The position numbers and the translations under genes were made by a program. From Paludibacteraceae bacterium (GTDB taxonomy: Bacteria > Bacteroidota > Bacteroidia > Bacteroidales > Paludibacteraceae): a stretch of 64,000 nt of DNA. The stretch lies in contig JAFVDD010000021.1 of the NCBI GenBank assembly GCA_017478725.1, positions 49,985 to 113,984 on the forward strand, read 5' to 3'. This document shows positions 24,146 to 33,572 of this stretch, one piece after another. Numbering within the stretch: the stretch's first letter is position 1; the number at the start of each line of letters is the position of its first letter. Under the pieces are notes generated by a model. It was not told where the DNA came from. It did not search any database and saw only the letters and a list, made by a program, of their open reading frames with translations.

Positions 24146-24176
24146 CAAAGGTACTACATTTTTTTGACATACACAA
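24146..24176 (-). promoter_or_regulatory. Promoter of caspase-like operon leader
   Basis: Minus strand: TTGTG (24176-24172), 18 bases, TACCTTTG (24153-24146). Confidence 0.65.
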
Positions 24177-24203
24177 GAGAAAGATGTATTTTTTTCTTAT
24201 GCA

Positions 24204-24235
24204 ACAAAAAAATCTGCACTCTGGATGCAGATTTT
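24204..24235 (-). terminator. Terminator after the phosphatase gene
   Basis: AAAATCTGCA (24209-24218) pairs with TGCAGATTTT (24226-24235); on the minus strand a run of seven T follows. It ends the V-ATPase/fabD/phosphatase transcript. Confidence 0.9.
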
Positions 24236-24266
24236 AACATAGGATGAGATAGGTTGTTCTATTGTC

Positions 24267-24728
24267 TTATCTCATACTTTGTAGTATTGCCTTGCATGAT
24301 ATATAAATATCCTGATAGGCTGTCTCAAAATCGCGCGTGTACCATGGATCGGAAACATCTCTGCTCTGCCCAGCCCACTCCATCATCATGGATAATTGGG
24401 CATGTGAGTTATTTATCACAGATTCGCCCAAATGATATTCAATAATCCTAATATTCGATTTGTCCGCACAAATGATGTAGTCGTAATAATCGAAATCCGA
24501 TGGCGTAATCCGCCGTGCTGCGTGATGACTAAAAGGAATACCATGAGCCGCAAGCACACGTTTGGCTGGAGGGTATATATCATTGCCCGTCTCTTCCGTC
24601 GAGACGGCGGCAGAAGCTATCTCAAACTGCTTCTCTACTCCGGCCTCCCGGCATAAATGACGCATGATAAACTCCGCCATCGGCGAACGGCAGATGTTGC
24701 CATGACATATAAACAAGATCTTTTTCAT
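24267..24728 (-). CDS. Low-molecular-weight protein-tyrosine phosphatase
   Basis: A 153-residue phosphatase starting at ATG 24728 (overlapping the fabD stop as TGATG). The P-loop C8-H-G-N-I-C-R14-S is at the N-terminus and the general-acid loop is D-P-W-Y near residue 126. Such enzymes remove phosphate from tyrosines, often on capsule or BY-kinase proteins, but no kinase or polysaccharide gene is near. It is the last gene of the V-ATPase-fabD run and is followed by a terminator. Confidence 0.93.
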   Translation of the reverse strand: MKKILFICHGNICRSPMAEFIMRHLCREAGVEKQFEIASAAVSTEETGNDIYPPAKRVLAAHGIPFSHHAARRITPSDFDYYDYIICADKSNIRIIEYHLGESVINNSHAQLSMMMEWAGQSRDVSDPWYTRDFETAYQDIYISCKAILQSMR

Positions 24729-25596
24729 CAACCTACAGTCACGTCCGGATTGATTTTGCGGATCAGACCTTTGAGCACATCGCCGGGGCCGAACTCATAG
24801 AACTCTGTTGCGCCGTCGGCAATCATCTGTTGCACGGATTGCGTCCAGCGGACGGGAGCGGTGAGTTGTTTTACCAGATTGACACGGATGATTTCCGGCT
24901 CCGTTTCCGCTTGGGCGGTCACGTTCTGATAAATCGGACAGAAAGGCTTGCGGAACTCAGTCTTGAGAATAGCCGCTTTCAGGTCTTCTGCCGCCGGCTG
25001 CATCAATGGTGAGTGGAAAGCACCGCCTACAGGTAGTCTGAGCGCACGGCGCGCACCGGCTTCTTTCATCACAGGGCATATGGCATCCACGGCTTCCGTT
25101 TCTCCGGAGATAACCACCTGACCCGGGCAGTTGAAATTGGCGGCAACCACTACTCCGCTCTCCTGCGATTTGCAGATCTCTTCTACTTTCTCATCGGGCA
25201 AACCGAGAACGGCAGCCATGGTTCCGGGATTGGCTTCGCAGGCGGCTTGCATGGCTTGCGCACGCGCGGATACTAACAACAGGGCATCCTCAAACCGCAA
25301 TGCGCCGCAGGCTACCAGTGCGCTGAACTCTCCCAGACTGTGTCCTGCTACCATGTTCGGCGTCTCAATCGTCATCAGACGTTGTGCCACTACCGAGTGC
25401 AAAAACACGGCCGGCTGGGTCACCTTGGTCTGTTTCAGATCATCCGCTGTTCCGTTGAACATCACATCCGTCAGCGAAAAGCCAAGCAGCCTGTCGGCTG
25501 CCTGGCACATTTCGCGGGCTTCTTTATGCGCATCGTAGAGATCTTTGCACATTCCGGGGAACTGGCTTCCCTGTCCCGAGAAAACAAATGCTTTCA

Positions 25597-25597
<1 letters not shown>
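24728..25597 (-). CDS. fabD: Malonyl-CoA:ACP transacylase
   Basis: Moves malonyl from CoA to ACP for fatty-acid synthesis. The 289-residue protein has G-Q-G-S-Q (8-12), the active Ser87 in G-H-S-L-G-E, and His in G-A-F-H-S-P-L-M. Usual length. Its ATG overlaps the stop of the ATPase K gene (TAATG) and its stop overlaps the phosphatase start, so it is translationally coupled to both, an unusual place for fabD. Confidence 0.95.
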
Positions 25598-26046
<449 letters not shown>

Positions 26047-26055
26047 TTAGTGTTA

Positions 26056-27813
26056 TTATTTTTTAAAGGGTTGATATAATTGGCCTTTACCTTCGTAGCC
26101 GGAGTTCTTGAAATACTCAACGAAAGTAAGACGCAAGGGGTGTACGAACGCTCCGAGAGCAGACATAAGTATATTCAGCACATGTCCGAAAAGGAGGATA
26201 AGCAGGAAGGGCAGCCACTGCCATGTGGGATGTTCCCCGAGTACCATGAGCGCAATACTGTTGAACGCGCCTCCAAGCATGCCGCCTGCCAATCCGAGAG
26301 CATAAAGACGAACGTACGAGAGGACGTCTCCCAATAAGCCTGTTGCCATGTTGTAGGTGTCCCACAAACCTGCTCCTATATTGAGTAGCGGATTGCGTCC
26401 TGGCTTATTGAAGATGTAAATGGCCAGCGCAGAGATGCCTGCAATAGCGATGATAATCCACTTGGTCACTTGTGTCGGCAGGTTGAGCAATGCTGATACA
26501 GAGAACACAATCAAACCTCCCACAATGAGCAGCACCCATCCCCATACGGATAGCGTCTCTGCAAATCCGAAACGCTTGGTGTAGCACAAAGCTTTGACTA
26601 TCATGGCCAAGCAGATATGGAAGACACCAATACCGATAGCAAGTACCATCTGGGCGTCAAATCCCATCACATTGCCGCTGATAATCAAGTGTTTGAGTGA
26701 TTCAGGGTACCATGATGCTTCCAAGAGCGGCATTCCGAAGAACGTGCCGAGGAAGAAGCCTACGATGGTCGTGCCGACGCCAAGAGTGGCGATAATCGGT
26801 CCGAGTCCTTCGAACATCTCAATATTCACTTTCTTGTAGTGCGTAAGAAGTCCAAAAGCAATCAGCACAAGGCCGTAGCCTGCGTCTCCCATACACATGG
26901 CAAAGAAGAGAAGGTAGAACGGCGCCAGTATCGGTGTCGGGTCGAACTCGCCATAAGTAGGCCATCCGTACATACCCGTGAACACTTCGAACAGTTTGGC
27001 GAACCGGTTGTTGTGCAACTTAATAGGCGTAGCGTCTTCTTCTGTCGGGTCGGTCTCTTCATAATAAACTTGCGATTGCTCAAGCAGCGCGTTCAGTTCC
27101 GCCTCCTTGTCTATCGGGCAGAAGCCTTCAACGAGGCAGAGTGCGCCTTCGGCGAGTCGGTTGGTAGAGAGTTGAACTCGCTGCCAATCAATCTGTTGAC
27201 GAGCCTCTTTGAGTTGTTTCTCTATGCTCTCCATATTGGCCAGCTGCCAAGCCCCAATGCGGGCGTTAGCGGCAGCGAGAAGACCGTTGAGATGCTCAAT
27301 CTCTTGAGCAAGATGGGCAGCGTCCTTCTCGGGGAGAGTAACCGGCTGAGCCGAAGTCTCACTCAGGTCGGCAGGCTCTTCACCGGCGGGTGTCACTTGT
27401 ACGAAATAGGTGCGTCCTGCTTCGCTGTTCACTACAATACCCCACTCCGCTTGGAAAGCCTTGTCAGAGCACGAGAAGAAACGCAAAGTATGGCCTGCCT
27501 CTTCCAGTGCATGAATCTGCGCGGCATCGAACGTGCCCCAAACAGCTGTTTGTTTCGCCAATTCTTGGGTGTCGCGAATACGTTGCGCTATCGCATCTCG
27601 CTCTTGGAGCAGCTGGTCCGGTGCTCCTTGTTTGAGCAAACGGCGCAACTCGTCTTCATGCTGAAGGGCTGCTTGCAGGTCCTGGTTCTCTTCGAGCAGT
27701 CCGGCGGCTTTCTGCGTGATATGTACTACTCCCGCTTCGCGCAGAGACTCAAGGAATGCATCGTAATCACGATGGAACACCAAGAAGGTGTATTTCTTCA
27801 TTTGGGTAATCAT
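26056..27813 (-). CDS. ntpI: V-type ATPase subunit I (stator membrane subunit)
   Basis: A 585-residue stator protein. The N-terminal half (1-290) is soluble and coiled-coil rich; the C-terminal half has about seven to eight membrane helices, including the conserved F-F-A-M-C-M-G-D-A-G-Y-G and the stretch with S-Y-V-R-L-Y-A-L-G-L-A-G whose Arg faces the rotor. A little shorter than archaeal homologues. Its start overlaps subunit D by four bases (ATGA). Confidence 0.93.
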   Translation of the reverse strand: MITQMKKYTFLVFHRDYDAFLESLREAGVVHITQKAAGLLEENQDLQAALQHEDELRRLLKQGAPDQLLQERDAIAQRIRDTQELAKQTAVWGTFDAAQIHALEEAGHTLRFFSCSDKAFQAEWGIVVNSEAGRTYFVQVTPAGEEPADLSETSAQPVTLPEKDAAHLAQEIEHLNGLLAAANARIGAWQLANMESIEKQLKEARQQIDWQRVQLSTNRLAEGALCLVEGFCPIDKEAELNALLEQSQVYYEETDPTEEDATPIKLHNNRFAKLFEVFTGMYGWPTYGEFDPTPILAPFYLLFFAMCMGDAGYGLVLIAFGLLTHYKKVNIEMFEGLGPIIATLGVGTTIVGFFLGTFFGMPLLEASWYPESLKHLIISGNVMGFDAQMVLAIGIGVFHICLAMIVKALCYTKRFGFAETLSVWGWVLLIVGGLIVFSVSALLNLPTQVTKWIIIAIAGISALAIYIFNKPGRNPLLNIGAGLWDTYNMATGLLGDVLSYVRLYALGLAGGMLGGAFNSIALMVLGEHPTWQWLPFLLILLFGHVLNILMSALGAFVHPLRLTFVEYFKNSGYEGKGQLYQPFKK

Positions 27814-28436
27814 GCCTCGCCTCCTTTCTGTTCCTCTGCTGCGCGTGCTTCGGTTTCACGCTTGGATTTAACTATCTTCTGGGACGACTTGGAGAGGTTC
27901 TCTTCGTCCTCCATGAATCGCTTGATCTTACGGATAGCATCCTGATAGCCAGGAATCTGTACTTTCTCAAAGAGGTTGACCTTCTGCGTCGTTTTCTTAC
28001 GCGCGTATTCTAATAGGTCCACTTTGCGGCGTACAAACTCCTGCCGGATACCAACATCGGCGATGGCTTTGAGTTGTTCAAAACCATCGGCAAACCACTT
28101 CGGGCTGGAGAACAGCGAAAACTCTTTGGTGGAATAGACAACCTCGTCCAATACGGGAATGCGTACGCCTGCTATCTTCTTGATAGACATGCGTACATCG
28201 TCCACGTGTATGAGGCTGGTGTCAAACTCACCCCAAAGTGCAATCATCTGGTCGTAATCCTTAATGCGGCGGTTGACTTCCTCGTCGAGGTCAGCCAATT
28301 CCTGCTTGGCGCGCTTCACTTCCAAACGCAGAGCAGTCTCTTTGCTCTGCAGCGTTGGCAGTGTGCGTTGCCGCATTTTCAGGTCTTTCTCCAAACCTTG
28401 CAGCGATGTTTTATTGAATTGATAAGTTATTGCCAT
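27810..28436 (-). CDS. ntpD: V-type ATPase subunit D (central stalk)
   Basis: The 208-residue central rotor shaft protein: long N- and C-terminal helices (F-N-K-T-S-L-Q-G-L-E-K-D-L-K-M-R-Q-R-T-L-P-T-L-Q and V-N-L-F-E-K-V-Q-I-P-G-Y) that form the coiled coil inside the A3B3 head. It lies between the B and I genes, the usual Bacteroidetes/Chlamydia order. No subunit F or C gene accompanies it. Confidence 0.9.
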   Translation of the reverse strand: MAITYQFNKTSLQGLEKDLKMRQRTLPTLQSKETALRLEVKRAKQELADLDEEVNRRIKDYDQMIALWGEFDTSLIHVDDVRMSIKKIAGVRIPVLDEVVYSTKEFSLFSSPKWFADGFEQLKAIADVGIRQEFVRRKVDLLEYARKKTTQKVNLFEKVQIPGYQDAIRKIKRFMEDEENLSKSSQKIVKSKRETEARAAEEQKGGEA

Positions 28437-28439
28437 AAT

Positions 28440-29768
28440 TTATGCTTTTGGCCAATATTTTTCTACAAGTGCTTGCTTGATGTTTACCTCTTCCGGCTTG
28501 AAGTACTTGCCGAAGAGCTGCCATGCTATGTCAAGCATCTGGACGGTATTGATATTCACGTCGATAGCCAGAATCTCGCGGCTGTAGTCGCGCGCAAAGT
28601 CCAGACAGCGGTTGTCGTAGTCCGTCAGGTCGAAACCGTTCTCTTTCTTGGTCTTTGCATTAGCGGCGTCGGCATAGAGACGAACAGCGGCGTTCATCAC
28701 CTGCGGATGGTCTTCGCGCGTCTTCTTGCCTGCCACAAGCTGTTTCAGACGACTCAGCGAACGGAACGGATCCACGATGACTTTACCGATCTCGCTATCG
28801 CGGCGGAGGTACAACTGACCCTCGGTGATATAACCCGTGTTATCAGGAATAGCGTGTGTGATGTCGCCGCCGGAAAGCGTGGTGACTGCGATGATCGTAA
28901 TAGATCCGCCGCCAATCTCCTCCGGGAACTGAACCGCCTTCTCGTAGATTTTAGCGAGATCGGAATAGAGCGAACCCGGCATGGAGTCCTTCGACGGAAT
29001 CTGGTCCATACGGTTCGAAACGATTGCCAGCGCATCTGCATACAGCGTCATATCGGTCAGCAGAACCAGCACTTTCTCGTGTTTTTCTACTGCGAAATAC
29101 TCTGCTGCTGCAAGTGCCATATCCGGAATCAGCAGTCGCTCTACAGGCGGATTCTCAGTCGTATTGACAAAGGAAACAATGTGGTCAAGTACGCCGGCGT
29201 TGCTGAACACGTTCTTGAAATAGAGGTAGTCGTCGTTAGTCAGACCCATGCCGCCCAGAATGATCTTGTCCGCCTCAGCACGGAGTGCAACGTTCGCCAT
29301 CACCTGGTTGTACGGCTGGTCCGGATCGGCAAAGAACGGAATCTTCTGACCGGAAACGAGCGTGTTGTTCAGGTCGATACCTGCAATACCCGTTGCAATC
29401 AGTTCCGACGGCTGTTTACGACGAACGGGGTTCACGCTCGGACCGCCGATCTCGATTTCCTTGCCCTCAATCTGAGGTCCGCCATCAATCGGCTCACCAT
29501 ATGCGTTGAAGAAACGGCCGGCGAGTTGGTCGCTCACTTTGAGGCTCGGAGCCTTGCCCAGGAAAACCACTTCGGCATTAGTAGGAATACCCTCTGTTCC
29601 CTGGAATACCTGCAACGTTACTTCATCGCCGATGATTTTTACTACCTGCGCCAACTTGCCATTCACGGTAGCCAACTCATCGTTTCCTACCCCTTCGGCC
29701 TTCAGCGAACAAGTCGCTTTCGTAATAGCAGTAATCTGCGTATATATCTTTTGAAATGCTTTAGCCAT
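28440..29768 (-). CDS. ntpB: V-type ATPase subunit B
   Basis: Non-catalytic head subunit, 442 residues. It has the A/B family fold with degenerate nucleotide site (I-P-F-F-A-D-P-D-Q-P-Y-N where A has a P-loop), conserved G-E-P-I-D-G-G-P, and arginine-finger region S-M-P-G-S-L-Y-S-D-L. Shorter than many V-type B subunits but usual for this bacterial group. Six bases after the A gene. Confidence 0.95.
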   Translation of the reverse strand: MAKAFQKIYTQITAITKATCSLKAEGVGNDELATVNGKLAQVVKIIGDEVTLQVFQGTEGIPTNAEVVFLGKAPSLKVSDQLAGRFFNAYGEPIDGGPQIEGKEIEIGGPSVNPVRRKQPSELIATGIAGIDLNNTLVSGQKIPFFADPDQPYNQVMANVALRAEADKIILGGMGLTNDDYLYFKNVFSNAGVLDHIVSFVNTTENPPVERLLIPDMALAAAEYFAVEKHEKVLVLLTDMTLYADALAIVSNRMDQIPSKDSMPGSLYSDLAKIYEKAVQFPEEIGGGSITIIAVTTLSGGDITHAIPDNTGYITEGQLYLRRDSEIGKVIVDPFRSLSRLKQLVAGKKTREDHPQVMNAAVRLYADAANAKTKKENGFDLTDYDNRCLDFARDYSREILAIDVNINTVQMLDIAWQLFGKYFKPEEVNIKQALVEKYWPKA

Positions 29769-29774
29769 AGTACT

Positions 29775-31532
29775 TTACTTGTTAATTTGTTTTTCAGCTA
29801 ACAGTTCATCAAGTTTCTTGCGATAGTCCTCAAACTCTTGTGAGCGGAACTCGCAGTAATTCATCTGCTTGCAGAGGTTGATGACGCGTTTGAAATAATC
29901 GATAACATCAAGGAAGTTGTCGAAATCATAGTCGTGCTTGCAGATGTCCATGACGAGGTGCAACATATATTGCTGACGCTCCAACGGACAAACAGCGTCA
30001 ATCTTGTCAAATGCATCCTGCTGAAGGATGACAAAATCAATGACTTCCGATTTCCAGAAGGCCTCGTGGTAATCAACAGGTACACCGTCATCACCGAGGA
30101 TGTTGATCTGCTCCTGAATCTCCTTGCCCCGCTGCAGATAGGTCTTCATGTCGTTGACCATCGGCAGCCATTCTTTGTCAATTAGATTAGAGATATATTC
30201 CTCGAACTCCGGATACTCTACATATTTCGAATAGGAATCAATGGGATTGACTGCCGGGTAACGCTTGCGGTCGGCACGCGCCTGCTCCAATGCATAGAAG
30301 CAACGTGCCACTTTCTTCGTGCCTTCGGTCACCGGCTCTTTGAGGTTACCGCCGGCAGGCGATACGGTTCCGAGGAAAGTAACGGATCCAGTAGCACCGT
30401 TATTCAAATATACGAATCCTGCGCGTGCGTAGAAAGCACCGATGATAGCCGAGAGATCCATCGGGAAGGCGTCCTGTCCAGGAAGTTCCTCCAGACGGTT
30501 GGACATCTCACGGAGCGCTTGCGCCCAGCGGCTCGTCGAATCCGCCATCAGCAGCACGCGGAGTCCCATAGAGCGGTAGTATTCGGCGATGGTCATAGAG
30601 GTATAAACGGAGGCTTCACGCGATGCAACAGGCATGTTGGATGTGTTGGCGATGATGATGGTACGCTCCATCAGTTTGCGGCCCGTGTGCGGGTCTTCTA
30701 GTTCGGGGAACTCGGTGAAAGTCTCTACTACCTCGTTGGCACGCTCGCCGCAGGCAGCGATAATAACGATGTCCGCTTCGGCTTGCTTGGAGATAGCGTG
30801 CTGGAGTACGGTCTTACCGGTACCGAACGGACCGGGGATGAAACCTGTACCACCCTCGCAAAGCGGGTTGGCGGTATCAATGGTACGCACACCTGTTTCG
30901 AGCAGTTTGAAAGGACGCGGTTTCTCGCGGTAAGCAAGGATGGCTTTCTTCACCGGCCATTTCTGAACCATAGTCACTTCGTGGTCAACTCCTTCCGCAT
31001 CGGTCAAAACGGCCATTACTTCGTTGATGGTATACTCACCGGCTGGTTTGATGGATTTTACCGTGTAGGTTCCTTCAAACACGAACGGCACCATGATTTT
31101 GTGCGGCTGATGGTTCTCGTCCACCTCACCGAGCCAAGCAGCGGCTTCTACTTTGTCACCTGCTTTGGCAATGGGGGTAAACGCCCATTTTTTCTCTGTG
31201 TCAAGCGGGAAATTGTACTCGCCGCGCTTGAGGAATACACCTGTCAGTTTATCCAAGTCGTTCTGCAATCCGTCGTAGTTACGGCTCAGCAAACCGGGAC
31301 CGAGCGTAACCTCAAGCATGTGTCCTGTAAATTCCACCTTGTTGCCCACTTTCAAGCCACGGGTGGATTCGAACACCTGCGCATAGACGTTGGCGCCGAT
31401 CACTTTAATTACTTCTGCCATCAGTTTCGTCTCTCCCACATAAATGTAGCAGATTTCGTTCTGGGCCACAGGTCCATCGACAACCACGGTAACGAGGTTA
31501 GCGATGATGCCTTTTACTTTTCCTGTTGTCAT
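29775..31532 (-). CDS. ntpA: V-type ATPase catalytic subunit A
   Basis: Catalytic ATPase subunit, 585 residues. Visible are the N-terminal barrel, the non-homologous bulge region (about 110-180), the P-loop G-P-F-G-T-G-K-T-V and Walker B with L-L-M-A-D-S-T-S-R-W. It pairs with B in the A3B3 head. The leader between DUF2764 and this gene is a heptamer/octamer repeat (31539-31573). Confidence 0.97.
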   Translation of the reverse strand: MTTGKVKGIIANLVTVVVDGPVAQNEICYIYVGETKLMAEVIKVIGANVYAQVFESTRGLKVGNKVEFTGHMLEVTLGPGLLSRNYDGLQNDLDKLTGVFLKRGEYNFPLDTEKKWAFTPIAKAGDKVEAAAWLGEVDENHQPHKIMVPFVFEGTYTVKSIKPAGEYTINEVMAVLTDAEGVDHEVTMVQKWPVKKAILAYREKPRPFKLLETGVRTIDTANPLCEGGTGFIPGPFGTGKTVLQHAISKQAEADIVIIAACGERANEVVETFTEFPELEDPHTGRKLMERTIIIANTSNMPVASREASVYTSMTIAEYYRSMGLRVLLMADSTSRWAQALREMSNRLEELPGQDAFPMDLSAIIGAFYARAGFVYLNNGATGSVTFLGTVSPAGGNLKEPVTEGTKKVARCFYALEQARADRKRYPAVNPIDSYSKYVEYPEFEEYISNLIDKEWLPMVNDMKTYLQRGKEIQEQINILGDDGVPVDYHEAFWKSEVIDFVILQQDAFDKIDAVCPLERQQYMLHLVMDICKHDYDFDNFLDVIDYFKRVINLCKQMNYCEFRSQEFEDYRKKLDELLAEKQINK

Positions 31533-31538
31533 AAAGAT

Positions 31539-31573
31539 ATTTACGATTTAATCATTTACCATTTCTTCATTTA
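31539..31573. repeat. 7/8-bp mini-array between DUF2764 and ntpA
   Basis: Units ATTTACG, ATTTAATC, ATTTACC, ATTTCTTC, ATTTA follow each other, filling the intergenic gap and contributing the TAA stop of the DUF2764 gene. Confidence 0.75.
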
Positions 31574-32185
31574 GGCGTCCAGTTTCACGCCTTTCTTCAT
31601 GTCTGCCACCAACTCGCGGAAGACTTTTTCGCCTTCTTCTACGGTCAGCAAACTCCAACGGTGAAGCATTTGCGCCTCAAGATAATAAGCAAACACCATC
31701 TCCGGTGAGAAAAAGTCGAACTCAGTACGGCCTTGTAGCCATTCAAAACGCACAGCGTCCATGGCTTTTTCGCGCGCCATAAGGTCGTCAATCTGCGCGA
31801 GAGCAAGAATAGATGTGAAATCGCCGGACAGTTCGTTTAAACCGAAATCCTTCTGCGTAGTGTGGGTGCGCAGTTGTTCAGCCACTTCGCCCTCACCCAC
31901 AATCTTCTGCTTCACATCGAAATTATGCTTGCGGCAGATTTGTGCCACAAGTACATTATTCATATCTCTGTTGAAAGCGAACCACTCGCGAATAAAGCGG
32001 CTTTTGGCTTTGAGTCCGAGCTCCAGCGTCTCTTCGTCAATAGGCTTGCGCAGCAAATCAAGCAGTAGTTTGTCCGACTCGCGCAACTGCTCATCAAGCA
32101 ACTCGTCAAGTTTCTCGATATTAATCGGCGCGTCGGATCCGGCTTTCAGCTCAGGCAAGCCTGTTAGTAAATATTCGTAAGTCAT
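31571..32185 (-). CDS. DUF2764 family protein of the V-ATPase operon
   Basis: A 204-residue, mostly helical protein starting M-T-Y-E-Y-L-L-T-G-L-P-E-L. DUF2764 genes are found only in V-ATPase operons of Bacteroidetes, Chlamydiae and spirochaetes, between subunits E and A, where other operons have subunit C. I infer that it takes the role of the C subunit linking stalk and rotor ring. No catalytic motif is visible. Confidence 0.85.
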   Translation of the reverse strand: MTYEYLLTGLPELKAGSDAPINIEKLDELLDEQLRESDKLLLDLLRKPIDEETLELGLKAKSRFIREWFAFNRDMNNVLVAQICRKHNFDVKQKIVGEGEVAEQLRTHTTQKDFGLNELSGDFTSILALAQIDDLMAREKAMDAVRFEWLQGRTEFDFFSPEMVFAYYLEAQMLHRWSLLTVEEGEKVFRELVADMKKGVKLDA

Positions 32186-32186
32186 A

Positions 32187-32771
32187 TTAGAATAATTCCT
32201 CTACCAATTGCGGACGAAGCATTTCCTTGAAGTATGCGATGAACTCGGCATCACCGAAAGCGAGTTTATATCCGCCCTTAGCAGATTGGATTGTAAAGTC
32301 GGTCTTGATACCCTTCACTTCCTTGATAGCTATGCCTTTGTCCAGCAATTCTTTTGCGTTAGCGGCAAAGTATTTCTTCAGGTTCTCTGCATCTTTGGCT
32401 TCTATCTCCACTTCGCCGTCCTTAGCCATCTGTTCTGCCAGTTTAGCAATCAGGCTTTGCATGAATTTCGCATCAGCCGTAGCAGCTTTTACGCTATCCG
32501 TAGCAATCTTGTCTGCCAACAGATTTACAATCTCTGTCTTTACGGCATTCACGCTCTGCTCAGCGTACAATTTCAGTTCCGCACGTGTTTTCTTGTCCAG
32601 ATCAGCAGCTTTGGTCTCAGCGTCGCTTACCAGTCCGGCTGCTTTCTTATTAGCCTCGGCAATAATCTCTGCAGCCTGTGCTTGGGCTTTTTCTACGATT
32701 TGTTGTGCTTCAGCGTTACCTTTCTCTACGCCTTCAGCGTACAGTTTGTCGGTTAATTCAGATAGATTCAT
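32187..32771 (-). CDS. ntpE: V-type ATPase subunit E (peripheral stalk)
   Basis: A 194-residue peripheral-stalk protein. The N-terminal 100 residues are an Ala/Lys/Glu-rich helix predicted to be coiled coil; the C-terminal half is the globular head-binding domain. First gene of the operon, with a 100-base leader carrying two hairpins and a well-formed promoter. Confidence 0.88.
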   Translation of the reverse strand: MNLSELTDKLYAEGVEKGNAEAQQIVEKAQAQAAEIIAEANKKAAGLVSDAETKAADLDKKTRAELKLYAEQSVNAVKTEIVNLLADKIATDSVKAATADAKFMQSLIAKLAEQMAKDGEVEIEAKDAENLKKYFAANAKELLDKGIAIKEVKGIKTDFTIQSAKGGYKLAFGDAEFIAYFKEMLRPQLVEELF

Positions 32772-32809
32772 AATAGGATATATGTTTTAATAATTCACAA
32801 TTTAAGGTA

Positions 32810-32873
32810 ATCTTTTATGTATTTAAAAGATATTATACATAAAGCCGATTTGAATTTGAATGTCAAATCGGCT
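32810..32873 (-). promoter_or_regulatory. Two hairpins in V-ATPase leader
   Basis: AGCCGATTTGA (32843-32853) and TCAAATCGGCT (32863-32873) are a perfect 11-bp inverted repeat at the very start of the transcript. A second, ATCTTTTA/TAAAAGAT (32810-32817 with 32824-32831), follows. No T-tract, so probably stability or translation elements and not terminators. Confidence 0.7.
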
Positions 32874-32874
32874 A

Positions 32875-32906
32875 CAAAGGTACAAAAAAAATCGGATATA
32901 CGCAAA
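32875..32906 (-). promoter_or_regulatory. Promoter of V-ATPase operon
   Basis: Minus strand: TTTGC (32906-32902), 19 bases, TACCTTTG (32882-32875). Confidence 0.85.
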
Positions 32907-32934
32907 TTAAAAAGCGGAAATTTAGAAAATTTCC
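32907..32934 (-). terminator. Terminator of nucleotide super-operon
   Basis: GGAAATTT (32916-32923) pairs with AAATTTCC (32927-32934); on the minus strand GCTTTTTAA follows and runs directly into the -33 box of the V-ATPase promoter. Confidence 0.8.
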
Positions 32935-32943
32935 TGAATATGG

Positions 32944-33570
32944 CTATTCTTCAGGTGCAAGGAACCGATATACATTACATCCCATGAAATTGCCGATTAC
33001 TATACAGAGGTAGTAGGCGGCAAGCGGTAACCATGGAACGGATGAGAAATGGTTGAGCACATACACCGAGCAGTAAAATGCATCTGCGATGCAGTGCGGG
33101 AAACCGCAGAGTATAAATGCCGGTACCGCAAAAAGCAAAGGAAGCCAATCGGAGAAATCGCGGTTTCGTCGTGCAAAATCCACAGCCAGAGACATCAACA
33201 GACCGCATCCGACAGCCAATAGTCCTGTTTCCCACCACCCTGTTTTCAATCGTGCCGCGATAACCCCTTCAGACGCTTCACTCAATGCGAGGGGTGAGCA
33301 TAGCGAGAGTGCTGCCACGACCAGACATCCGGTGATATTTCCTATGAGTATATATCCAAGCAAGGGCAGGTCACGCCAGGATGCAAGAAAGCCGGCAGTT
33401 CCTGTATATAACTTGGCACAATATTTAACTACGGCAATCAGGCCGACACAGAACAAGAACATACCAAGCACGGAATTGGCAAGAAATCCCCACCCCGCTA
33501 TTCCGATCAGTATGCCGGCAAAAACCGAGGATGAAAATGTAATGGCTAATGGACGAAAGGTGAGTTTCAT
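32944..33570 (-). CDS. Formate/nitrite transporter family channel
   Basis: A 208-residue protein from ATG 33570 with six hydrophobic segments. The family signatures are present in modified form: C-G-F-P-H-C-I-A-D-A-F-Y (compare G-F-E-H-S-V-A-N-M-F) and I-G-N-F-M-G-C-N near the end; H in the first is the conserved pore His. FocA/NirC proteins carry formate, nitrite or hydrosulfide. It is shorter than FocA (about 280). Two bases after aspC and last in the nucleotide run, where formate for PurT is the attractive substrate; that is inference. Confidence 0.8.
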   Translation of the reverse strand: MKLTFRPLAITFSSSVFAGILIGIAGWGFLANSVLGMFLFCVGLIAVVKYCAKLYTGTAGFLASWRDLPLLGYILIGNITGCLVVAALSLCSPLALSEASEGVIAARLKTGWWETGLLAVGCGLLMSLAVDFARRNRDFSDWLPLLFAVPAFILCGFPHCIADAFYCSVYVLNHFSSVPWLPLAAYYLCIVIGNFMGCNVYRFLAPEE

Positions 33571-33572
33571 AC

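Noticed and set aside
24016-24237. 73-codon plus-strand frame opposite the caspase-operon leader
   Set aside because: It runs through the promoter and the downstream terminator of the minus-strand units and has no domain.
26839-29801. Long plus-strand frames (368 and 575 codons) opposite V-ATPase genes
   Set aside because: They are antisense shadows of clearly homologous ATPase subunits with biased third codon positions.
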